This document shows positions 1 through 12,456 of a stretch of DNA of 64,000 nt, piece by piece. Each line of letters opens with the position of its first letter. Position 1 is the stretch's first letter. Origin of the DNA: Sipunculus nudus. Lineage: Eukaryota > Annelida > Sipuncula > Golfingiida > Sipunculidae. The stretch is taken from NCBI GenBank assembly GCA_026874595.1, contig CM049322.1, positions 29,325,340 to 29,389,339 of the forward strand, given 5' to 3'. The translations under genes and the position numbers were made by a program. The notes under the pieces are model-generated. The model did no database searches. It saw nothing but the letters and a program-made list of their open reading frames with translations, and was not told the DNA's origin.

Positions 1-1795
1 CGTGGATAATACTGCATAATAGCCGCGCAGTACTCGTTCTCAACGCTGTCAGAACCCTGAGAAAATAATATACCTATAATAATATACAATCATAAACAAA
101 CAATATAAATCCTGTTCTGTTTCACTCACAGGAACCTATAGACAGTTAGGTCCTTATTAGATTCATGAATGTTGAAATGTACTAAGCCTAGCAATACCAT
201 TGTTCGCAAGACCTTAGGAAATAAATTATGAGGGTTGTCAAAATTATATACAACCATGCTTATATGCTTTTCTTTTACATTGTAATAATTTCAACCGTTC
301 AAGTATTTAATATATTACGAATGTTCTGTTAAATGTAGTACACAGGTGCCTTGGCTCAATGTCATGGCTATAATAACGAGACCCCGCTATTCTGAGACAC
401 TTTCACCGCCCCTGCTAAACAACGGTTACTGTTCAGTGAAAACGATCGAAAATGTGTTACCATAGTGAATCCTGTTTTGTCCAGTGTGTTAAAGGAGCAT
501 TCAACGATGATGTCATCAGTCTGGGGAAAAAGACCAAATAAAGGATAAAGAAATTATCAACGCCTGTTTCCTACACATAGTAAGCTTTGAACAACCGATC
601 CATGTGTACGTGATCTTCCTGAACATGATCCGTTTTGATTCAAGCAGCTGGTTTCCTATATCATACCACACACATAACAGCTCCTGCATAGATGGAATCG
701 GCATTGTCGACCGGAATCGCATACGGGGAACGTAGGTTAAGTGATAGCATCGCATTGGGTAAAGTGCATTGCATACAATGTGGAATCTCATTTGAAAATT
801 TTTTTTTCAATGGACCAGTTCTATTGAACCCAATCCAGTTCAGAGTTTTGAATACAACGAGAATTTTAACGAAAAGTAGGGCATCCCATTTCTCCGAGAG
901 ACCGAATTTAAAACAGGGATTAGACAGACCACTGTTGCACGCTTAAGGAAGCAAGTGTATGTACGGAACATTTCCTTATACGGGGCGAATTAAACCTTCT
1001 ATATTCCTGGATACGGAACAAAGTCTAGGCAGGTTACATTTATTATTAAATATACCTGGTAGTAATTATTCATCAACCGTAATTTATCAAACATAAAATT
1101 GCGCCAATGTTAAAGATTTCATGTACTAAAAAAATGATGGTTAACATTTAAACTGAGGTGGCCTGAAATGAAAACTAAATAATTATAATGTCAGCTTTTA
1201 TTTCAAAGTGTTACTCATCGAGAATATACGTTGGCTTTAGAGTAACATTCGTTTTATGAAAAGCTATTGATCTATCAACCTTTAAAACCGACACCTGATA
1301 TCTGAATAACTGGTACCTGTTTCTAGATATTACTTTCATAATTGTTGTAACCAAAGATCACGTAAAGATTTCAAAATACCTTGCTGCACAAAAAGAAACT
1401 CAATTATTACACCATTTTTTGTCATTATATTATTTCTATTATTTTGCTTAAACACTGCATTGCAACCAAGACCATTTAAAGAAAAACTAAGTCCGTGTCA
1501 TCCGATTTTACACTTTGCCTTCCTGGTCTTTCAGGCCAGTACTTATTGTAGCCTTTCCCGGTCCCCTGATAAGCACACAGAAATAAAAGGCGCTATAAGG
1601 TTGTCGCTCATTATCAGTCCAATCGCTCCTGGCGCGGATGGCGGCAAATCGGCACGCGAACCCACAACCTTTAGGTCACCAGCTATTTTTTATGACTCGT
1701 ATAGCAACTTCTAACCTTTTTTCATGGATATACTGCCGGTAGTTTCATTGTTAATTGGTCAACTTAAAAATAAATTTTTTACAAGAAAAACCTAC
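1..1795. other. No gene recognised; probable intron 3' of copy A exon 8
   Basis: AT-rich sequence with no ORF that looks coding. The MOXD1-like copy A runs leftward and exon 8 ends in a good donor (gtaggt) at 1790-1795, so this stretch is most simply its next intron. No exon matching the expected C-terminal region (the CLAILLYYP-type segment seen in copy B) was found here. Confidence 0.5.
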
Positions 1796-1981
1796 GTTTC
1801 TGATGGTAACAGGATTCGGGAGTGTCCGGAAATCTTGGAATTCCATGTCGATGTAATGTTCCTTGACGACATGAGACAGCTCCACGCCGTTTCTGGCGTG
1901 TCTCACCAGTACAGTGGTGCCACCTAGATGACTATGGAACATCACCATGGCTACCGTGATGCTGCTCTTACCAAGCATTCC
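1796..1981 (-). CDS. Copy A exon 8 with HSHLGG copper motif
   Basis: 186 nt, 62 codons, phase 0 to 0; acceptor ctatag, donor gtaggt. It reads SSITVAMVMFHSHLGGTTVL, then VRHARNGVELSHVVKEHYID. The H-S-H-L-G-G segment is the C-terminal copper-site motif (HTHLxG in most relatives), followed by the usual RHxRNGxEL. It is intact, unlike its copy B homologue. Confidence 0.85.
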
Positions 1982-2492
1982 CTATAGCCACAAATTTTCA
2001 GTTTTATTTTTGTTTGAGAACAGCAATTTACATACAACACTGTGAGATTTCATACTTCGATAGTGTGATGTTTATGTATAGACATATATGTATATAAATA
2101 TAAATATATATTTATATATAAATCTATTTATATATATATAATTATATATATATATATAACTATATATACAGAATACTTATATCTTTATACAAATAAATAG
2201 ATATAATTATGTAACAATTTCCTCCTTTAAACTCTTGGTCGTTTCTTTTTGTAAGATTTTCATACCAGATTTTAGCTGTTAAACTATGTTTTACTAAATT
2301 CCTAGCTTGGACCACACGTCTCCAGATCTGTCAAATAATAAGCGTCGAGACTTTTAGCCCTCTCTTATTTTGGATCCAGGCTTGTTTTGGATTCAAATTT
2401 AGGCGGCCTCAGAGGATATTTTCTAATGCCCCTGTCATTCTCTACATACGTTTACAATTTATTATTTTACATTTTATAAAATAAAGCCAAAC

Positions 2493-2662
2493 ATGTTGAA
2501 GGCATTCACTTGGACAGTACCCGTCAATTGTAAAATGTGGACTTCTCGGCCGTATCAGAAAGTTTGTAGCCAATTCAGCAGCTCCGGCAATAAATAGCCC
2601 GGCGTTGTTTGGACGAAGCGTCTCTGTCAACCAGAGCTTGACACTCGATGAGTCTCTCCTGC
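2493..2662 (-). CDS. Copy A exon 7
   Basis: 170 nt, phase 1 to 0; acceptor tttcacattcag. It reads RRDSSSVKLWLTETLRPNNA then GLFIAGAAELATNFL and ends in a CPSEC motif. MOXD1 has DSSGxRxYxTExLRxxDAG in this place. The 3' boundary was chosen because only that donor (gtttgg, weak) agrees with the phase of exon 8. Confidence 0.75.
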
Positions 2663-2814
2663 CTGAATGTGAAAAAGCCGTGATGCTTTTATCAGAAAGT
2701 CCGATGGTTTATTTAGGACACAGATATTCTTTTTAGAATCTCTTCGAGATTTCGACATAACGTCTGGAGGTAGCGACACAATATCTCGAGATCTCCACAT
2801 AGAATTTCGCATAT

Positions 2815-2815
2815 T

Positions 2816-2884
<69 letters not shown>
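2815..2884. repeat. (TA)n microsatellite
   Basis: About 70 bases of uninterrupted TA in copy A intron 6. TA tracts of similar length occur throughout the window. Confidence 0.95.
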
Positions 2885-2886
<2 letters not shown>

Positions 2887-3150
2887 AGAGCGTCAACAGT
2901 ACAAATGCATCCCTTCAAATCTTCACCGTGTAAATAATTTATTTTATGGTCATGGGGGGGGGGATATGACTCCAGCCACTGATAAAGACACACAGACTAA
3001 ATCTGATAACTGTATCCATTCCGGACACCGTGTCTGGGAAGCACTTTTTTTTAAGTTAAAATGTGTAACATTGGTCTTGTCCCAGGTTGTAACTATAACA
3101 TAATACAATATATGAAAAGAGGGTCGTTTATGATGATTAGTTTAACTTAC

Positions 3151-3265
3151 TCCTGGTTTGCTTTGGATTGTGGTAAAATATTTCCATCCTCAGGTACGTC
3201 AGTTAATTTGTCTGTGTCTCTGGTCCACCAATAGAAATCCCCGCTTCATCTGGCAGCCACACGTC
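3151..3265 (-). CDS. Copy A exon 6 with in-frame stop
   Basis: 115 nt, phase 0 to 1; acceptor catcag, donor gtaagt. It reads DVWLPDEAGISIGGPETQTN, then TAA at 3205-3203, then LTYLRMEIFYHNPKQTR. Both halves match one continuous family segment (VGLPIGG...YxxMEIHYxNP) in the same frame, so the stop is a point change inside real coding sequence. Confidence 0.75.
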
Positions 3266-3604
3266 CTGATGATAAAATCAACATTAATATATTAACATTA
3301 CCCGGAAATATGTGTATGTTTTGAAAGAGGAAGCCGCCAGTTGATTTTAAGCTGCGGATTAGTAGATAAATTCAAGGACGCATGAAAAAGTTATTATTAT
3401 TATTATCATTATTATTATTATTAAGATACTAATAATGATAATTCATTTAATATTTAAAAAAAATATTAGAAACCCGTGTGGTATTTCAGTCACAACTTTC
3501 AATGATGCAGATATTTTTATCATATTGTTTTCCATCTCCTGTTAATCATTATTAAGTGTTATTCTCCCTCTGATTAAAATAACTTTGAAACATAATGGAC
3601 GTAC

Positions 3605-3775
3605 CACTCCCCCGACGGACCACGTCATGATGTAGCTAGTACATGCGATGGCTCTGGGCCGCTCATCCCTGTACCCCTGCCACTTTGGTGGGGGATCCTT
3701 GGTTGCTGGGTAACACAGGTAACATGCTATATGGTGTAAAATATCCTCATTGCCAGGCTGGACACTGGGCGATCA
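3605..3775 (-). CDS. Copy A exon 5 with HH copper-site motif
   Basis: 171 nt, 57 codons; acceptor ttgacag, donor gtacgt. It contains QPGNEDILHHIACYLCYP and later CTSYIMTWSVGG, matching PxxxxGNExxVHHxxxYxC and the WAVGG segment of the family. The HH pair supplies ligands for one copper. The first codon is TGA; a second AG 24 bases further in could act as an in-frame acceptor and avoid it. Confidence 0.75.
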
Positions 3776-4378
3776 CTGTCAAGAGATTTATCACACGTCA
3801 TGCCATATCAGCTTAATGATGCATAATGGACAGGTACTATTTCAGAACTACACTGTTCTCTCTTATAAATTGATCATGGTGCTGTTTAATATCATAACAA
3901 AAATCCTATAGATCTTATATCTTTAAAAGTAGTACAGGATTTTTTCAATGTGTCCTTATTAAGGTAAAGTAAGATCACTGAAAGTTACAATAACAACTAG
4001 AATCTTAACAATCCTGGACAACGATAAGTTAGTTATAGGCACGGTAGTACATGCACGTGTAATAGATCCCCATACCTATACAGGGCTTATAATCATCCAA
4101 ACATTACTGAAAATACAGCGGGGCATGCAGTGGGGATTAATATCATAATCACATATTCAAATAACGCACGTTAAATAAGGTGCCAGGGACGCTCTGTTTA
4201 ACAAAGGAGCATTGGTTCATTCTTTCGATTTATATACTGTATTTTTATAATAATGCAACTTTCGGTTTATCCCAATGCCGTGTGATTTAAGGATGAATAC
4301 GGTAACGTTCGGTTCATTTTTTTTTATGTACGGAGGTTTAAGCGTACGAGGGATTCACTCTTAGGGGACCATACAGAC

Positions 4379-4462
4379 CATAATCAGGTGCCTCTTTATG
4401 TCCACCTCAGGAATCAGCATCTGCACGCAATACAAGGATCCGACTTCGTCCCGAACCTCCAC
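4379..4462 (-). CDS. Copy A exon 4
   Basis: 84 nt, 28 codons, phase 0 to 0; acceptor caatttag, donor gtctgt. It encodes VEVRDEVGSLYCVQM followed by LIPEVDIKRHLIM. The central Cys and the KRHLIM segment match the start of the N-terminal copper-monooxygenase domain (TxYxC...KHHII). It was found by homology and phase rather than length. Confidence 0.65.
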
Positions 4463-4582
4463 CTAAATTGAAACACATACAAGATTTAAAGCATTATCGA
4501 TACGTCTCACTGTGTACGTCTGCTTCATATTGTGTGTGACAGATGTCGCCAATGCATTATCGTATTTGTCGTAATGTAGTAT

Positions 4583-5200
4583 AAACTTTATTATGGTAGT
4601 ACTAGCGGATAAAACCCGGTATACCGGGGTATTTATCGGGGTTTGGAAGATTTATTTAAGGAAATGAGGAATGTTGGCTCATTTTATTTTAATTCTAAAA
4701 GTTAAAAGTAAATATAAATTTTCAGTAGGATACTGTCTCAATAGGATATGTACAAATCCTTTACATTTATTTTGTGGCGCTGTGCTCGTGGTAAGAAAAA
4801 TCATACATCGATATGTCTACCTTGAAGACATATTGATGATGTTTACTGTTGCGAACTAGAATGGGACGCGAGGGCAGATTTTCGAAGATCTCTGATTGGT
4901 TACATATATTATTATTTTTGTTAAACCTATAATGTAAAAGATTGTTGAAAGGAAGATGTAAAAAATGAATTAAATGTATGTTTTAAGGCAAGTAAGCTGT
5001 TCCTAAAAAAATGAAACGGGAATATGTAAAACTTGTACGTTGCAAAAAGCGGAACCTAGGAGGTAAGGAACCCCACTTTTTCAGCCGCAACCTTTTTGAA
5101 GAGTTTCAGACTATTATGGGGACCCCCCCCCCCCCCCCGACCTGGACTCCCCTTTTCCTGACCTTGGGACCTTTTTTAGTTTCTATGGGAATTGAATGAT
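4583..5200 (+). repeat. Dispersed repeat, copy without MITE insertions
   Basis: Aligns by eye to 41840-42890: the gataaa/ccggggt block, ttctaaaagtta, acatttattttgtg, gacgcg, agcggaccca-like and the C-run block occur in the same order and orientation. This copy lacks the two ~210-bp inserts present at 41960 and 42304, so it serves as an empty-site reference. No coding potential recognised. Confidence 0.65.
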
Positions 5201-6634
5201 GTGATCGTGGGAAACCACTCAAAGTAAGGATAAAAGAGTTTTGTAAGGACTATACATGATATATTTCAAAGGGAAAATAACGAAAAGTGAGAAAAAAGTT
5301 CATTTGGTGAAGTTTTGATGGACGGCCTGCATGGCGGACCACCGATGATCTGTATTAAGCACTGTTTCCCCTAGCCATGACAGCATGACACTTAGACCTT
5401 AGGTAATAAACTGATAGGGCCTGGAGTCATGATGACAGTCACAACAGAACGCCTATTCTAAGGGTCGGATCAAAATATTTCCTGTGAGGTATTATTTGGC
5501 ATCACAGGCTTATATAGTTATATTATATGTGCTTAATATCGAAGAAAGAATGTTGTTACACAAAAATAATTACATTTATTACCTCCTTTCATCACCGTGG
5601 CACCGATTCATGTGAAGCGGTACTTCTCATTCAAAACTAAATGTGTCATGGCGCGGTCGTGTATGTAAACTTGGAAGTCGGAAGCTGGAAGCCGGAAACC
5701 AAGGAAAGCAGTTTAAAAGCATATACAAAATGCTAACGCTTCAATACCGTTTTGTTTTTTCCCCGATAGAATAAGATCTTTATTATCATTCTGTGAAGAA
5801 TAATAGTTATCCATTGTTTAATCTGAACGTTATGGAAGATTTTGTGCTCGGAAGCCATCTCGGAAGTCAGTCAGAAGTGCTGGGATGTTGGATCTTGGAT
5901 TCCTCAGTGTTATGACCGAGAAAAGTGTGATAACGGAAAGACTTCCTGTCTCAATATACTAGTATATATTTGAATGTTCTCTCAGTGGAGTAAATCACCA
6001 ACTAATGAATTGGAAAGTGATAAATATAATAATGAAATTGCTAGGGAATAAAAAAGGTAATCTGGAAAAAATGAAAATTGATTACGAATAAATGGGAAAA
6101 GAACTCGATAAAATGAGAGATATTACGTCTAAACGGGCTTGCGCCCTCTATGGATGCACCACTGAATAATAAAAATGGTATAATAAACCCTAATACAGCA
6201 TTAAAATACAGTTATAAATTTCGATGTCATTCAAAATAAAAACAGAAATATATTTTCCATACGTTGAACAAATATGAAAATTCAATATATCCCAGTAGGT
6301 CATCGCTGGAACAAACATACATGTATCATATACAAAACGAAATTTCTTTCAATATGTTAGAGTTCAACAATATTTAAAAAAATGTTAAATTTATATCTTA
6401 GAAAAGAGATACAACAGTCCAGATTATATATAACATACTAATACATGTGTTATTATAAAATCTGATCGATTTGTGTATTTAAGCAATTTTTTTTTAAACT
6501 AAAATTATTTTTTTTCAAGTTTTTGACTCTTTCTTTCAAACTTTTTCAATCTTGATATTTATATTATAATAATTTCACTCCTGATGTTTCAACATCACAT
6601 TTCGACTTCAAATATATGGATATTTATTAATATA

Positions 6635-6660
6635 TTAACACATTCACTGCCACCCAGAAT
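6635..6660. other. Candidate piggyBac terminus at a TTAA
   Basis: TTAA at 6635-6638 is followed by CACATTCACTGCCACCCAG. This looks like the ends of many piggyBac-like elements, which insert at TTAA and often begin CAC-TTT/ATT-ACTGCC (from memory). It is on the 3' side of the minus-strand transposase. No matching inverted end was found beyond 9001. Confidence 0.4.
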
Positions 6661-7380
6661 ATTCCCCCAGTGCCAGGGTCCCATGGACTGGAGCAGGCAT
6701 GTCCCCGAGGTCCCGAAGCCCATCTGGAGGGCGCTAATTAGCTGATAGGGAGGTGTGATAATCCCATTACCTAGAGGGGCCATAAAACCATAAACCAGAG
6801 ATACTCGGGAAAGGGCAAGACCAATTAGTGCGGGCTCAGTGGGTCTGACTAACACATACTCACTCAGTCCATCCATTCACAATCAATCAATCTCAGCACA
6901 ACCCATATAAAGAGCATGTAAATACATAGCTGTTTATTATATAATACATACGAAAAATAAACAGACAGAGCGTCTTCGTCAGTACTCCCGATGTAAACCT
7001 ACACCATATATATTATTGGATATATATGTGTGTGTATATACAAATGTATGTGTGGACCCGGTGTGTCGGGCATGTTCCTATATAAAATACACTGTTTATA
7101 AGGCAAGTATGGATATATGCAAACCGGAGAGAGAGAAAGTGAGAAAGAGATGGCAAATAAACTTTACAATATACGGTGCACGAATGTATCGCACTGTTGG
7201 TGTGTGTGTGTGTGTGTGTGCATGTGTTTATATATACAGCTATAATACAATAATATTTATACAATATATACAAAGATATATACATATTATTTTCATATAT
7301 ATATATAATAGTATAGATATAAAACATCGTGTTTATTTTACAGCACATCACAGTTATCCAAGAGTCATATCCAAGAGTCA

Positions 7381-9001
7381 CTAAAAGTCCGCCTCCGTGT
7401 GGTAAATCTCAAAGCACGGATACACACATAAGCCAGGTTTCGTCGGACAGTTTTTGCACTGATACCTTGATTCTTTCCGTAGTTTTTTACGTGTACATAC
7501 CAAGCAGCGCTTGGTAGGGTGTGCTTTAGCCGATGTCGGAGGAATAGGTTCCGGGAAATGAGGCGAACCAGACAACCTGATGTGCTCACAGGCGTTATGC
7601 TTCGTCGGCGTGCCCCCTGGACGATCAGGCTCGGCTTCACTTTCACTTTCTGTCACTCCCACGTCACTTGAGTTGGAGCTGTCTCGCGAATCAATAAGTC
7701 CCCTAATTACCTCTTTACGAAACCAGATCAAAGGCTTCTGACCCCCGGCTTTCTTATATAGAAGGTATGAATTTGAAATGGCCATTTCCAAATAGTGGAT
7801 TACAACTTTCCTGTACCATTTGATGGTTTTGCGTAGGCTCGAATAGTACTGAGTGAGTTGATCATTTCGGTCTACCCCACACATCCCCTTATTGTAATCT
7901 AATATACACTTCGGTTTGGTTATTACCTCCCCTTTCCTATTCCGTTTACCCGTCATACCCGTCCCACTCCCGTGCATGGTTGATAGCATCATTACGTCTC
8001 TTTTGTCTTTCCACTTTAGTGCCAAAATACTGCCATTGCGTCGAAAAATGCGTTCTCCCCGTTTCAATTTGCCTTCTTTACTGCTTCGGGAAATCCTTTC
8101 CGATTTTTACGCACTGTCCCGCACAATAGGGTACCCAATTCCAACAGTCGCTTGGCTAAACGTATTGTGGTATAGAAATTGTCCGTGAATAATTTGTAAC
8201 CAAGTCCAATCAATTTCTCCATCAGTTTCAGTACAACACTCTCCGCGTGCCCCAGTCCCGCAGTCGAATCTCCCTTCCCACAGTAAACTTTAGCATTCCA
8301 AACATACCCGCTATCTTCACACAGTTCATACAATTTAATCCCGTATTTATGTCTCTTCCCTGGAATATACTGCCTGAATGTCAAACGACCCCTCCACAAA
8401 ATCATGGCCTCGTCTATGCTAATATCTCTTGATGGCATGTATGCATTCTGAAAATTCGCAAGCAGAATATCCAGTACTCCCCGTATCTTTGACAGTCTAT
8501 CCCCGTCCTGCGCCTCATCGTTATTGGAAAAATGCCAGAACTTGAGGAGCAGCTGGTATTGGTTTCTGTGCATGGTTTGAGAAAATACGGGCGTTTGTAT
8601 CAGCGGATCAGTTTTTCCCAGTACGCGGAAATTGACGGTTTCACCACAAGTCCACACAAAAACAATAGACCAAGAAACTGTAGCATCTCTGATCTCCATG
8701 TTGGTTTCCATTTGTGCGACCTTGACTTTTTCGGCAGTTCAGTTTTTTCAAGGTACTGTTGTGCGAACCGGTTTGTTTCCGTCACCATCGTATCGATTAC
8801 TCTATCGTCGACCAAGTGTCGGAACACCGTACATGGATGTGTATCCTGTGATATTGGAAGCTTTATACCAGTATTCGCCGTGAATTTAACCTTGGGGGGT
8901 GTTCCTTCAGCCGATGTCCATTCATCATCCGAAGTACTGGTACTGGGCTGGTCATCTCCCGGAGAATCGGAACTGTCGGACTGACAGCCTTCGTCAGAGT
9001 C
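7381..9001 (-). pseudogene. piggyBac-family transposase, broken in three frames
   Basis: piggyBac transposases cut and paste DNA at TTAA using a DDD catalytic triad. Three minus-strand reading frames cover one protein. 9001 to about 8610 is an acidic N-terminus and first domain segment; about 8640-8064 covers TDPLIQTPVFSQTMHRNQYQ, SIDEAMILWRGR and TDNFYTT; about 8067-7381 covers ALKWKDKRDVMMLSTMH, DYNKGMCGVDRNDQL and a C-terminal Cys-rich finger (CLVC...CKNC...C...C...H). The three expected aspartates (SIDEAM, TDNFY, GVDRND) are all present. The two frame changes, near 8615 and near 8066, behave like single-base indels. A good acceptor (atatttgcag) just above 9001 suggests an upstream first exon, not found. 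Probably a fairly recent but inactive insertion in copy A intron 3. Confidence 0.85.
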
Positions 9002-9074
9002 TGCAAATATATGAAGAATAAAGTTTTCATTGCCGCATATATAATATAATACATAATATATGTGTATACACAAT

Positions 9075-9075
9075 C

Positions 9076-9129
<54 letters not shown>

Positions 9130-9196
9130 TAATAAAAATAGAAATAGTAAATATTATTTAGAAATAATGAATACGAGTGTGTTTCAGTAACTATTG

Positions 9197-9230
<34 letters not shown>

Positions 9231-9294
9231 TAAAAATAGAAATAGTAAATATTATTTAGAAATAATGAATACGAGTGTGTTTCAGTAACTATTG

Positions 9295-9340
<46 letters not shown>
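9075..9340. repeat. TA/GA microsatellite with duplicated ~100-bp unit
   Basis: A TA tract runs into GA repeats. Then a unit of about 100 bases (GA run, ataataaaaatagaaatag, ... cagtaactattgagc) is repeated twice almost perfectly, at about 9103-9200 and 9201-9300, each followed by another GA run. Confidence 0.85.
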
Positions 9341-9343
<3 letters not shown>

Positions 9344-10605
9344 CAGAACGAGGAAGTGGTATAGGGAGAGTCAAGTCGATTTCCAATAATGAATCCTTTA
9401 TTACCTAATTATTCCTGAACAAGCATGCGACACGGTCGATGATCATAGTAAATCTATACCTTGGGACCTGGCGGCGGGTTTCATATGGTGACAACGGGTT
9501 TCCTGCATGACACTAACTGAGTATACCTACGACGTTATAGGGACTGAACTGTTGTATAAACTATATGTATGGGTCAGTGAACGTCAATACTACAACCGAG
9601 AAAACTAGACATAGGTTCCAACCTTGAAGAGTAAATACATATACCAATATTATATATATATATATATATATTGTGTATAAATAGTAAAATATTCATCCTG
9701 CATAAATAAATGAATGTATATGTATTTGTATGAATGTATTCCGTTTATATATATATTACACATTAATTTTATACTTTACATATATATGAATGTGTGTAAA
9801 TAAACACAATTCACTATTTATTCGTCTATTCCCGTATGTTTGCGTTATAAACGTTATAATATGTGCATGATAAGGGCATCTAAACAGAATGTGCTTCCTT
9901 CAACTTCATATTACTGTACGATTACAAGGATCTCGATAAGAAATTACAATTTTGTTTACATAGGAGATCATTGAATGTAAAATCTGTGATAAATAACCCA
10001 TATTGAATCTTTATCGACACGTAAGACATATGGGGCTTCAAGTAAAAGTCTGTCTAGAGGTAACATATTGTCTTAAAGATGCTACGGGATTTAGGCATTT
10101 TTATTATACCTGTTGCTCATCTATATGATTCATTCCTTGAAATTCCACATAAAAAATGATGATACCAAGCAATAATGGAACCAAACCGTTTTGATAAATC
10201 AAGTTAAATATTTACCGCTAAGATAAATATTTCAATTAAAAATATTAAATATCCCCATTCTACTTTTGCTGTATAGTAATTTTTTATCTTTATAAAAAAA
10301 ACATGCATCTGAATATTCCGTGTATAATCACTATTTTTATTTGATTCTTATATTTTTATCCTCAGAAACAAAATTAAACGGACTATAGTCGGAATTCTCG
10401 ATACAGTAGTACCGTGCGCTTTCGGACCTCCTTCTCTCTGGACTTAATAGTTGCTGGTATTAGGTTCTATAATTAAACAGAATTTTTTATATCTATAACA
10501 TTTGCTCTGTAACAATTTATATTTAAACATTTACTGAACCTTTTTTTGGCTATGCAAAATGTTTTGTTTAATGTTTTATTGATTTTTTAGTTGACATATT
10601 TTACA

Positions 10606-10606
<1 letters not shown>

Positions 10607-10687
<81 letters not shown>
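10607..10687. repeat. (TA)n microsatellite
   Basis: About 80 bases of TA with a single interruption (catata near 10631), in copy A intron 3. Confidence 0.95.
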
Positions 10688-10692
<5 letters not shown>

Positions 10693-12026
10693 ATAAATGT
10701 TTGTGCCCTGTGGTTTTGCAAATTTTCAGAACATCAATTTGATTAATATTGTACCTAACAGCATAAAAAAATCGATTATATATTGAATCGTTCTGCAAAA
10801 ACAGAAACTATTGTTTTTTATATGATTAATAAATGTTACAATTGGCATCATATGCATTGTGTATATTTTTCTGTCAAGGTATTGTTATTGTTTGTGTTAA
10901 TTTTTTAATTTTGCAGGATACGTCTGATGAAATCATTATAAAACAAATTATTGTAAAGCATCATGTATATTATGCTTTTTTGGCACAATTCGAAACATGA
11001 ATTGAAACTTTGGTCAATGATAGAGGAAAAGGTTTTTCAATTTATACATTAAAAATAAAATATTTTGTTCGAAACAACTTGTAAAAACATTTACTGGACT
11101 TTTTTTGGTTCTGTCAAATTTTCTTTTTAAGTCTCTATGATATTATCAGGGTAATTTTTTATAGGGGCACATTTGCAACGTGAATAAAATATTATCAAAA
11201 CCTTTATTTTTTTCATGTTTCCATCAACATAATATACGGTAACAGCGTAAAATATTGATGAGTTAAAATAATCTTGTTTTTCACAATGAAAAAAATATCA
11301 ATATTATATATTATTTAAAAAAAAACAATATCATCAATGTTACAAAACAGACTGAGTTTATGAATAAATATGTGAAACTGAAGAAACTGAAAATGCTTGA
11401 GACGTTTGCTGACGATATGATGACCAGTGCATTAGTCATTACTGGCTTCCGAGTTTTACGCATTTGGACCATAACCGGGCATTTCCAGCAAAAAAATAGT
11501 CTATAACTTCGGATGGATAACTTTTTTTTACATAATGATAGAAAAGACCTTATTCTATCAATAAAAATAAAATGGCACTTTCCATTGATGTCGTAGCATT
11601 TTAATTATGCTTCGATCATTGCTTTATTTAAAAAAAAATCCTTGCTTCCGACTTTGGACTTCCGAGTTTTACACATAGCCGTTTGAAAATCCCCTACCGG
11701 AAGTTATGGTTCTCCAGCTGACAAACGTGGAGACGAGTTTTTCGAGTAAAACCAGCCTCAGAATTAAAAACTGCTGCACGAATACACGTAATCAACCATG
11801 GATGTAATAATTATTATTTTCCCCAACAGAATTACATCACTTTTTGTCTTAACTCAGGAAAATGACAGTTTGAGAAGTAGATGAAAATGAAAATTTAGCA
11901 CAGAGAGTACGACAACATTTTAAACATGACGTTTTGTATTTAATTCTATCGTAGAAATTAATGTAATGAAAATTCAAATTATTATATTAGGTAAGCTGGA
12001 TTGAACATTAAAAGGTGACTACCTAC

Positions 12027-12206
12027 ATCGTGTGCCGTTAATGTTATCTCCGTAGCGTGGTCAGGGAGTCTGTGGTACTCTGTTGTAGGGGATGACAGTA
12101 GCAGCACGGACTTGCTCCCTCTGTTGTTGTATTGATGTTTGACCGGATCTCCACCGTCAGGAGGTATCTCTGTACCCAAAGCCCAAACCAATCTCATAAA
12201 CATGTC
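12027..12206 (-). CDS. Copy A exon 3
   Basis: 180 nt, 60 codons, phase 0 to 0; acceptor ttttatag, donor gtaggt. The product starts DMFMRLVWALGTEIPP and contains NNRGSKSVLLLSSP, the MOXD1 pattern (RVIWAxG... NRGxKSLxLL). The first 20 bases of this exon and its acceptor are the source of the minisatellite in the adjacent intron. Confidence 0.8.
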
Positions 12207-12456
12207 CTATAAAAAGGGTAAATAGCAACACCACCTTAATTAAAATGTCATGTAAACTGAATACACCAACACCAACTTAATAAACACGTCCTAACAACAG
12301 TATACATGTCAATATCAACTTCATAAATTTGTTCTGGGAAAAGTATTAATCTTAACACCACATTCATAAGCATGGCGTGTAAACAGTTTAACTGTCAATA
12401 CCAACTTCATAAACACGCTTTGTAAACAATATAACTGTCAATAACAACTTCATAAC
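12207..12456 (-). repeat. Minisatellite derived from exon 3 splice acceptor (part 1)
   Basis: Degenerate units of about 45-50 bp directly beside exon 3. Read on the minus strand each carries a version of acag/GACATGTTTATGAAGTTGGT followed by a short TA-rich spacer. Exon 3 itself starts atag/GACATGTTTATGAGATTGGT, so each unit copies the 3' splice site plus exon start. About five units lie here; the array resumes at 14159 beyond an inserted element. Confidence 0.75.

Larger units (their letters stand above)
4463..12026 (-). other. Copy A intron 3 (7.6 kb)
   Basis: Runs between exon 3 and exon 4. It holds an old dispersed repeat (4583-5200), the broken piggyBac element (about 6635-9001), GA-rich duplications (9075-9340) and a long TA tract (10607-10687). 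I recognise nothing in 5201-6634, 9341-10606 or 10690-12026 beyond AT-rich sequence. Confidence 0.6.

Noticed and set aside
7013-7384. 122-residue ORFs on both strands
   Set aside because: Mirror frames over TA/TG-rich low-complexity DNA; composition explains them.
8532-8984. 150-residue plus-strand ORF
   Set aside because: Antisense shadow of the piggyBac transposase.
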